Source: an uncultured Bacteroidales bacterium
GTDB taxonomy: Bacteria; Bacteroidota; Bacteroidia; Bacteroidales; F082
Assembly (NCBI GenBank): GCA_900317055.1
Contig: ONFF01000020.1
Coordinates: 1-64,000 of the forward strand
Direction of reading: 5' to 3'
Length of the DNA: 64,000 nucleotides
Shown here: piece after piece, positions 58,552-64,000 of the stretch
How positions within the stretch are numbered: position 1 is the stretch's first letter
How the letters are laid out: each line of letters starts with the position of its first letter
Position numbers and translations under genes: made by a program
Notes under the pieces: generated by a model
Databases searched by the model: none
Seen by the model: only the letters and a program-made list of their open reading frames with translations
What the model was told of the DNA's origin: nothing

Positions 58552-61299
58552 ATGAAGAAAACTATACTTATACTAGCCATCTTAGCAGCCATCGGCCTAA
58601 CCATTACCTGCTGCACAAACAATCTAACCATCACCATCACCAACCCCAATGTAGAACAACAATTCCACGAACAGCCTTTGGCCACAGATCAGCCGCGCTT
58701 CAGCTGGAACTATGAGACCACGGAAAACGAAGTAGTCCAAAAAGACTATCACATCATTGTGGCTTCGACTATTGAAAATGCCCAAAATGGTAATGGCGAC
58801 CTTTGGGATTCTGGCGTGATTCCTTCCAACCAAATGCTCTATATCCCATACGCAGGCAAGGAATTGAAAAGCCGCGACAAAGCCTATTGGAAAGTCATCA
58901 CGACCATAACCGCCAAGGGCAAAAAAGCCAAAGTGGAAAGTGAAGTCAAGTCGTTTGAAATCAGTCTGTTGAACCAAGAGGATTGGCAGGCGAAATGGAT
59001 TGGGCATGAGTTTGAGGATGATGTGTTGGTAGGGAAAACCCGCTTGACTGCCCGTTATCTCCGAAAGGAATTTGCCCTCAAAAGCGAGGTCAGAGAGGCG
59101 AGACTTTATGTCAGCGGAATGGGCGTCTACAGCGCTTACCTCAACGGCAACGAAGTCGCGCCAGAGGAACTGTTGAAACCTACGCTTTCATGGTACTCGA
59201 AGCGCGTGTATTTCAACACCTACGATGTCACGAAGATGCTCAACAGTGGTGATAACGCTATCGGTATCATCCTTGAAGGTGGACGCTACACATCCCTTCG
59301 CTACAACGCCGCCAACCCCAACTGGGACGGCTCTGATCATGTGTTTGGCTTCGGCACGCCACGACTGCTGCTGCAACTCGAAGTGACTTATAAAGACGGC
59401 CAAAAGGAGACCATCATCAGCGATGAGACCTGGAAAATCACCAACCGTGGCCCCATCCGTACCGCCAACGAATGGGACGGCGAGACCTATGATGAAAACT
59501 TTGACCTCGGCGATTGGAACAAAGCGGGTTACGATGATTCCGCATGGCTCCAAGCCGAACTTGTAGATGCTCCTGAAGGTCAGCTCACGGCCCAGCCCAA
59601 TCCTAACATCACGGTGATGGAGAAACTGAAACCTGTCAGTCTGTTCCAAAAAGGCGACAAATGGTACCTCGACATGGGTCAAAACATGGTCGGCTTCATC
59701 GATATGAAGGCTCGCGGACAACAACCAGGCGACAACATCATCCTGCGCTTCGCCGAACTCCTCACCTCCGATAGCCTACTTTATACCGCCAACTTGCGCA
59801 GCGCGGAATGTACGGATCGATACATCGTCACTAACAACTCTAAACTTTCAACTGACTCTAAACTCTCAACTCTAAACTCTGAACTCCACTGGCATCCCAT
59901 GTTCATCTACCACGGTTTCCGTTATGTTGAAATCTCCGGCCTGCGCGAAACACCCAATATGGATGACTTCGAAGGCTGGGTCATCTATGATGAGATGCCC
60001 GTCACGGGTTCGTTTGGGACCTCCAACGAAATCATCAACGCGGTGTACCACAATGCCTACTGGGGTATCCGTGGCAACTACCGTTCCATGCCCACCGACT
60101 GTCCGCAACGCGATGAGCGCATGGGTTGGACGGGCGACCGCACCACGGGTAACTTTGGAGAGTCGTACATCTTCGACAACCATCAGCTTTATGCCAAGTG
60201 GCTCACCGATGGCGACGACAGCCAATGGGACAACGGCTCATTAGCCAATGTCATCCCGCCTTATTGGCGTGGCTACACCGATAACATGACCTGGCCAGGC
60301 GCCATGGTCACCGTGACGGATATGCTCTACACCCGCTTTGGCGACATGGAGCCCATCCGCCAACATTATGCGGCTTGGAAAAAATGGATGCTTCACATGA
60401 AGAATGACTACATGCGAGCAGGCCTCATGCCTCGTGATACTTACGGCGACTGGTGCATGCCGCCCGAGTCGCTCGAGCTCATTCATTCCAACGATGCAAC
60501 GCGCATCACCGATGCGACGGTGCTTTCAACACCATTCTACTGTTACCTCTGCGGCAAGATGGCAAAGTTCGCCGAAATCTTGGATTTCGATGAAGATGTG
60601 GCATTCTTCCAGCAGGAAATCACTACCTCCACTATCGCCTTTAACGACAAATACTTCAACCGCGTGACTGGCGTCTATGCCAACAATACGGTCACCGCCA
60701 ACATCCTGCCCTTGTGGTTTGGAATGGTGCCCAAAGGCTTGGAAGACAAGGTGATGGAAAGCATTATCAACAAGACCATGAACGAATGTGGCGGACATGT
60801 GTCGACGGGCGTCATCGGCATCCAACAGTTGATGCGCTGCCTGACGGAATACGGCCACGGTGACCTTGCGCTCAAGATTGCTTCTAACGATACCTATCCC
60901 AGTTGGGGTTATATGTATCGTAATGGTGCCACCACCATTTGGGAACTTTGGAATGGCAATACCGCCGATCCTGCCATGAACTCAGGCAATCATGTGATGC
61001 TACTCGGCGACCTCATCCTTTGGGAATACGAATATCTTGGTGGCATCCGTGCCTTGGAGCCAGGCTACAGCAAGATCCAGCTTAAGCCTTATCCCATTGA
61101 GGGGCTGGATTTTGTGAATTGTGTCTACAACTCCGTCTCAGGTCGCATCGAAAGCCATTGGAAGCGTGAGGGCAACCATTTTGAATGGGATATTGTCATT
61201 CCAGCCAACACCACTGCGGAGGTTTGTCTGCCTACTGCAAACGGCTACGAAGTGAAAACTTACGGTAGTGGGTCATACCATTTAGTGTCTGAACTTTAA
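58552..61299 (+). CDS. GH78 alpha-L-rhamnosidase lipoprotein
   Basis: 915 residues. Lipoprotein signal MKKTILILAILAAIGLTITC (then C). Domain order: a beta-sandwich carrying PRFSWNYETTENEVVQKDYH, the Bac_rhamnosid_N jelly roll (ARYLRKEFALKSEVREARLY), a further sandwich, and the (alpha/alpha)6 catalytic barrel with DCPQRDERMGWTGD (general acid region) and IWELWNGNTADPAMNSGNHV, then a C-terminal sandwich. It cleaves terminal rhamnose from pectin or glycosides in the periplasm or at the surface. A word repeat at residues about 428-445 (NNSKLSTDSKLSTLNSEL) sits in a loop before HPMFIYHGFRYVEI. Confidence 0.93.
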   Translation: MKKTILILAILAAIGLTITCCTNNLTITITNPNVEQQFHEQPLATDQPRFSWNYETTENEVVQKDYHIIVASTIENAQNGNGDLWDSGVIPSNQMLYIPYAGKELKSRDKAYWKVITTITAKGKKAKVESEVKSFEISLLNQEDWQAKWIGHEFEDDVLVGKTRLTARYLRKEFALKSEVREARLYVSGMGVYSAYLNGNEVAPEELLKPTLSWYSKRVYFNTYDVTKMLNSGDNAIGIILEGGRYTSLRYNAANPNWDGSDHVFGFGTPRLLLQLEVTYKDGQKETIISDETWKITNRGPIRTANEWDGETYDENFDLGDWNKAGYDDSAWLQAELVDAPEGQLTAQPNPNITVMEKLKPVSLFQKGDKWYLDMGQNMVGFIDMKARGQQPGDNIILRFAELLTSDSLLYTANLRSAECTDRYIVTNNSKLSTDSKLSTLNSELHWHPMFIYHGFRYVEISGLRETPNMDDFEGWVIYDEMPVTGSFGTSNEIINAVYHNAYWGIRGNYRSMPTDCPQRDERMGWTGDRTTGNFGESYIFDNHQLYAKWLTDGDDSQWDNGSLANVIPPYWRGYTDNMTWPGAMVTVTDMLYTRFGDMEPIRQHYAAWKKWMLHMKNDYMRAGLMPRDTYGDWCMPPESLELIHSNDATRITDATVLSTPFYCYLCGKMAKFAEILDFDEDVAFFQQEITTSTIAFNDKYFNRVTGVYANNTVTANILPLWFGMVPKGLEDKVMESIINKTMNECGGHVSTGVIGIQQLMRCLTEYGHGDLALKIASNDTYPSWGYMYRNGATTIWELWNGNTADPAMNSGNHVMLLGDLILWEYEYLGGIRALEPGYSKIQLKPYPIEGLDFVNCVYNSVSGRIESHWKREGNHFEWDIVIPANTTAEVCLPTANGYEVKTYGSGSYHLVSEL
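59832..59886. repeat. AACTCTAAAC word repeat inside the GH78 gene
   Basis: Five degenerate AACTCTAAAC/TTTCAACTGA-type words encode NSKLSTDSKLSTLNSEL in frame. Same family as 23174 and 52471. Confidence 0.8.
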
Positions 61300-61300
61300 T

Positions 61301-61373
61301 AGAAATTGCCTATCTATAGATTCCATGCCAACGCACTTATCCGGTGCAGGAATGACATAGAAAGGCAATTTCT
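61301..61373. repeat. 73-bp nested hairpin between convergent genes
   Basis: AGAAATTGCCT (61301-61311) pairs perfectly with AGGCAATTTCT (61363-61373). Inside, CTAT/ATAG, TTCC/GGAA and GCAC/GTGC pair in nested order. It separates the GH78 and ruvC stop codons (78-bp gap) and may act as a bidirectional terminator, but its complexity looks repeat-like. Confidence 0.65.
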
Positions 61374-61377
61374 TAAA

Positions 61378-61959
61378 TCATTTCACCCTATCGGGATTTT
61401 CAGCGATGAACTGGCTCCAGTCGGGGCGTCGGTGTGCCTTGGCTTTCTCAGAGGTGTGTTTGGTATAGTTCACATCCTTGCCTTTACTGATAGAGTGACA
61501 TACGGCAGCGGCCACGGCATCGGTGGCATCGAAGAATTTGGGGTCTTCATCGGTCTTGAGGATGAAATGCACCATCTTGGCCACTTGTTCCTTTGAGGCA
61601 TTTCCATTTCCAGTGATATTCTGCTTGATGGTTTTGGGCGAGTATTCAAAGATTGGGATGTCGCGATAGAGTGCGGCAGCCATGGCCACGCCTTGGGCGC
61701 GTCCCAGCTTCAGCATCGACTGCACATTCTTTCCAAAGAACGGTGCCTCAATAGCCAACTCATCGGGATGGTATTCGTTGATGATTTCCAGCACGCGTTC
61801 GAAGATCTTCTTCAGCTTGAGTGCCTGGTTTTCCAGTTTCTTCAAGTTGATAACTCCCATCGTGAGGAGCTCCATTTTCTTACCTTGTTCACGAATCACA
61901 CCGTAACCCATCACCATCGTGCCCGGGTCGATGCCTAGTATGATTTTTTCTTGATCCAT
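61378..61959 (-). CDS. ruvC: Holliday junction resolvase
   Basis: 193 residues of the RuvC family. Catalytic acids: IILGIDPGTMVMGYGVI (Asp), DELAIEAPFFGKNVQSMLKL (Glu) and FFDATDAVAAAVCH (two Asp). GRAQGVAMAAAL and YSPKTIKQNITGNGNASKEQ are typical DNA-contact regions. It cleaves four-way junctions together with RuvAB. The C-terminus (RRPDWSQFIAENPDRVK) is slightly longer than in E. coli. It is monocistronic here. Confidence 0.96.
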   Translation of the reverse strand: MDQEKIILGIDPGTMVMGYGVIREQGKKMELLTMGVINLKKLENQALKLKKIFERVLEIINEYHPDELAIEAPFFGKNVQSMLKLGRAQGVAMAAALYRDIPIFEYSPKTIKQNITGNGNASKEQVAKMVHFILKTDEDPKFFDATDAVAAAVCHSISKGKDVNYTKHTSEKAKAHRRPDWSQFIAENPDRVK

Positions 61960-61972
61960 TCTCTATTTTTTG

Positions 61973-61980
61973 CAAAAATA
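61973..61980 (-). promoter_or_regulatory. -7 box of ruvC
   Basis: TATTTTTG on the minus strand, 13 bases before the ATG. It is part of the near-palindrome TATTTTTTGCAAAAATA. Confidence 0.5.
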
Positions 61981-62068
61981 CGCATTTTTCTCTTGCTCTT
62001 ACTGTTTGCATTTCGCATTTAAGTCTCCGTTTCTTTTCGTTTGGAATGATTATTGATTTCTTTTTTGG

Positions 62069-62076
62069 TACTTTTG
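62069..62076 (+). promoter_or_regulatory. -7 box of the repeat-protein gene
   Basis: TACTTTTG, 34 bases before the ATG at 62111. Confidence 0.5.
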
Positions 62077-62110
62077 CATCGATAGTTCAAACATATAAAC
62101 AGAAAGAAAC

Positions 62111-62527
62111 ATGAAAATATTAAAAGTTTTGATTTTGGCCATAGCCATGATGATGGCTTCGGGTGCCATGGCTCAGGCCGTATATAACAGCAGCGGTTCG
62201 CGCTGTGGCACAATTGAGAATGGAGGTACCATCCGTAACTCCAGTGGCTCTAGTGTCGGCAAGTTCGACAGTGATGGCACTATCCGCAACGGTTCTGGTT
62301 CCAGCATCGGCAAGATTGATAGGGACGGCACTATCCGCAATAGCAGTGGCTCCAGCATTGGTAAACTTGACAGCGATGGCACGGTGCGCAACAGCTCGGG
62401 CGCCAGTATCGGCAAAGTAGAAAGCGATGGAACGGTACGCAATAGCACCGGTTCCAGCATTGGCAAAGCCCAAGGTATTCCCCGTGATTGGGTGGCCGCG
62501 TATTTCTTCTTTTTCCCGTTTTATTAG
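62111..62527 (+). CDS. Exported protein of five 17-residue repeats
   Basis: 138 residues. Signal peptide MKILKVLILAIAMMMASGAM, then AQAVYNSSGSRCGTIENG. Five near-perfect tandem repeats of 17 residues follow: GTIRNSSGSSxGKxDSD (residues about 36-120). They are encoded by 51-bp DNA repeats, so copy number could change by slippage. Such short Gly/Ser repeats probably form a beta-solenoid. The C-terminus is WVAAYFFFFPFY, aromatic and hydrophobic, possibly for outer-membrane insertion. The family occurs in Bacteroidota, with function unknown. Confidence 0.82.
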   Translation: MKILKVLILAIAMMMASGAMAQAVYNSSGSRCGTIENGGTIRNSSGSSVGKFDSDGTIRNGSGSSIGKIDRDGTIRNSSGSSIGKLDSDGTVRNSSGASIGKVESDGTVRNSTGSSIGKAQGIPRDWVAAYFFFFPFY

Positions 62528-62546
62528 GATTTAGCAGAAACAAAAC

Positions 62547-62581
62547 ACAAAGCCCGCCAACAACTTGTTGGCGGGCTTTGT
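62547..62581 (+). terminator. Strong intrinsic terminator
   Basis: A perfect 17-bp inverted repeat with ACAAAGCCCGCC in the left arm, effectively closed by a CAACTTG-like loop, followed by TTGTTTTGG. It lies 20 bases after the repeat-protein stop and insulates the second toxin-antitoxin locus. Confidence 0.85.
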
Positions 62582-62643
62582 TTGTTTTGGATATCCTGTT
62601 TTTTATACAGATTTACAATTATTTATAGAAATATATCACTTTT

Positions 62644-62676
62644 TTTGCGAATATTGGATTATTTGCATTATCTTTG
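62644..62676 (+). promoter_or_regulatory. Promoter and operator of the second toxin-antitoxin locus
   Basis: TTTG (62644-62647), 21-bp spacer, TATCTTTG (62669-62676). An inverted repeat GCGAATA-TTGGAT-TATTTGC (62647-62666, one mismatch) fills the spacer. The ATG is 8 bases after the -7 box, so the leader is very short. Confidence 0.65.
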
Positions 62677-62684
62677 CAGCCAAG

Positions 62685-63002
62685 ATGAAGGTAACTTTCG
62701 ACAAGGAATACTTACAGAAGCTGTACACCACGGGCCAATCACCCGACAAAAAACACCGTTTCCAACCCGATGTAATAAGGAGATATGTGAAGGTGATAGA
62801 CATCATGGTGGAGGCAGAGAGTGTCAATGTGCTTGCACTGATTGGTGGACTTCATTATGAGCACTTGTCTGGAGATAAAGAAGGCCTTTCCTCTGTTAGA
62901 GTAAACAAGAAATACCGCGTTGAGTTTACGGAGCAAACGGAAGGAAATGAAACTGTAGCCACCATCTGCAATATTATTGAGTTGTCGAACCATTATGATT
63001 GA
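62685..63002 (+). CDS. RelE/HigB-like toxin (plasmid killer family)
   Basis: 105 residues from the ATG at 62685 (MKVTFDKEYLQKLYTTGQSP); longer readings start upstream of the promoter. Matches the HigB/RelE-type killer family (PF05015): FQPDVIRRYVKVIDIMVEAE, LHYEHLSGDKEGLSSVRVNK and KYRVEFTEQTE. It probably cleaves mRNA at the ribosome. The antitoxin start overlaps its end. It is a different family from the higB at 55869, so the two loci are independent. Confidence 0.88.
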   Translation: MKVTFDKEYLQKLYTTGQSPDKKHRFQPDVIRRYVKVIDIMVEAESVNVLALIGGLHYEHLSGDKEGLSSVRVNKKYRVEFTEQTEGNETVATICNIIELSNHYD

Positions 63003-63354
63003 AGAAACTATGATACACATTAACGGGATTAAGGACGAAATGATTGCCAACAATCTGACTCCTTTCAGATTTACGCACCCTGGGGAGATTATCAAAGACG
63101 AATTGGAAGACCGTGGCATTTCACAGCGCGAGTTTGCCCAAAATGTGGGAATGTCTTATTCCGTGCTCAACGAACTGCTCAATGCCCACCGTCCTCTTAC
63201 CACCAATACGGCCTTGCTCTTTGAGGCGGCTCTCGGCCTGCCCGCCGAGTTGCTGATGCGCATCCAGACCAAATACAATCTTCAGATGGCTCGAAAAGAC
63301 AAGGATGTCATCCGATGGATGGCGAAGATTCGGAATGCGGCGGCGGTGCTGTAA
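62995..63354 (+). CDS. HigA-family antitoxin with HTH
   Basis: 119 residues if begun at the ATG 62995 (overlaps the toxin by 8 bp); 63010 is an alternative start. XRE-type HTH of the HigA/VapI addiction-module family: RFTHPGEIIKDELEDRGISQ, REFAQNVGMSYSVLNELLNA, HRPLTTNTALLFEAALGLPA. It pairs with the RelE-like toxin and should repress the promoter through the spacer palindrome. After it come 96 bp (63355-63450) in which I see nothing definite. Confidence 0.9.
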   Translation: MIEETMIHINGIKDEMIANNLTPFRFTHPGEIIKDELEDRGISQREFAQNVGMSYSVLNELLNAHRPLTTNTALLFEAALGLPAELLMRIQTKYNLQMARKDKDVIRWMAKIRNAAAVL

Positions 63355-63450
63355 CGGTCAGCGGATTTCAAATAACCTAATAATTTTCACACCTATACAA
63401 TTCTCCATTTCTTTTTCCGTTTCAACGACACCAACAAAACACAAATCTAG

Positions 63451-64000
63451 ATGAACGAACCTCAATTTTTTAGTTTTTCTCATGGTAGGGGAAGCCTCTT
63501 TTTATTGCCTTGTTTTCGTCAAGATGAATGGGATGATTTGAAAATCAGGATAGACAAAAATATACCTAAAGGAGAACTCAGATTTATTGTAAATCCGTGT
63601 TTTGGTAAAAAGTTTTGGGATGTTGTCACAGCTGGGCAGGGCTTGTTGCTTGGCATTTCAGGAAGGGTAGTTAAATTGTTACAAGACAACAATATAACTG
63701 GTTGCAAATTCTATCCAATAACTATCAATGACCATGAAGATTTGAGTTATTATCTACTTACAATAACAGGAAGATGCGGGGCATTTGACATCTCAAAATC
63801 TAAAGTGATGGAAACCATAGAATATCCTGAAAGTGTCATTCAAAACTCTAACATAGTTATTCCTAAAGGCAAGTTTTCTATAATGAAAGGTTTTCATTTT
63901 CCTTTGGAAAGTTGGGACGGCAGTGACTTTTTCACTCCCGAAGGTGGTGGCGACATCATTGTGACAGAACGCGTAAAAGATCTTCTCAAAAAGCATAAAG
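63451..64000 (+). CDS. Hypothetical protein, runs off the window
   Basis: 183 codons visible from the ATG at 63451 (MNEPQFFSFSHGRGSLFLLP) and still open at the window end. No signal peptide. The layout, with an early short strand pair, FYPITINDHEDLSYYLLTIT, then IVTERVKDLLKKHK at the visible end, is reminiscent of immunity-type proteins (DUF1629/Imm families) in polymorphic toxin loci, but this is a weak resemblance. Context (toxin-antitoxin neighbours, A+T-rich) fits an accessory gene. Confidence 0.6.
   Translation, partial: MNEPQFFSFSHGRGSLFLLPCFRQDEWDDLKIRIDKNIPKGELRFIVNPCFGKKFWDVVTAGQGLLLGISGRVVKLLQDNNITGCKFYPITINDHEDLSYYLLTITGRCGAFDISKSKVMETIEYPESVIQNSNIVIPKGKFSIMKGFHFPLESWDGSDFFTPEGGGDIIVTERVKDLLKKHK

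Noticed and set aside
55672-64000. Prophage or integrative element around the toxin-antitoxin loci
   Set aside because: No integrase, structural phage genes, tRNA target or attachment repeats are seen; housekeeping ruvC lies in the middle.

Overview
The window is chromosomal DNA from a member of Bacteroidota, most likely order Bacteroidales. Four things point there. Promoters have the Bacteroidota form TAnnTTTG, often with a TTTG box 19-21 bp upstream. Eleven proteins end in a type IX secretion (T9SS) C-terminal sorting domain. TonB-dependent receptors with a carboxypeptidase-like plug extension and a DUF4249 partner are present. TPR signalling lipoproteins with a C-terminal HTH are present. 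Housekeeping genes (trkH/trkA-type, mnmA, an rluA-type gene, dnaG, map, ruvC) are complete, so this is not a plasmid or prophage. I saw no rRNA, tRNA or CRISPR array.

Layout. 1-8 kb: a secreted leucine-rich-repeat protein, a DUF1573 protein, a TPR/HTH lipoprotein and the Trk potassium uptake pair. 7.2-11.6 kb: TonB receptor plus DUF4249 lipoprotein and an outer-membrane barrel. 11.7-19.9 kb: a winged-helix protein, an acetyltransferase, membrane proteins, a zinc ribbon, an FAD oxidoreductase, a frameshifted propeller gene and an ECF sigma operon. 19.9-30 kb: a hydrolase, a C10 cysteine protease, a GyrI-like protein, a two-domain flavoprotein, a second TonB receptor, a TetR-like regulator with an extra HTH, an adhesin-like lipoprotein, a zinc-ribbon/PPOX fusion and a CDP-alcohol transferase. 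30.1-31.7 kb: an Mrr-like nuclease and a REP-associated tyrosine transposase (RAYT). 31.8-41.4 kb: an acetyltransferase, a secreted esterase, a beta-helix protein, membrane proteins, tRNA/rRNA modification genes and a GH92 glycosidase. 41.4-52.5 kb: a TPR regulator followed by seven consecutive secreted T9SS substrates, five junctions of which are 4-bp ATGA overlaps. 52.7-64 kb: dnaG, map, two HigBA toxin-antitoxin loci, an agmatine-deiminase-like gene, a GH78 rhamnosidase, ruvC, a repeat protein and a gene running off the end.

Two themes stand out. First, the 43.4-52.3 kb array looks like a cassette system. Signal-peptide and sorting-domain ends are nearly identical at DNA level and form a repeated junction block, while the passengers between them are unrelated (LRR, adhesin-like, beta-helix, VCBS, Asp-box/FN3). 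Second, the genome is littered with short palindromic or word-like repeats, and many lie in frame inside genes: a 90-bp cloverleaf-shaped element in the DUF4249 gene, a 53-bp palindrome in the winged-helix gene, and others in the GH92, GH78, TPR and flavoprotein genes. A RAYT with an unusual C-terminal Rossmann-like domain is in the same window and is a candidate mobiliser.

Regulation: three genes share an almost identical 59-bp promoter module, and two others share a palindrome abutting the -7 box.
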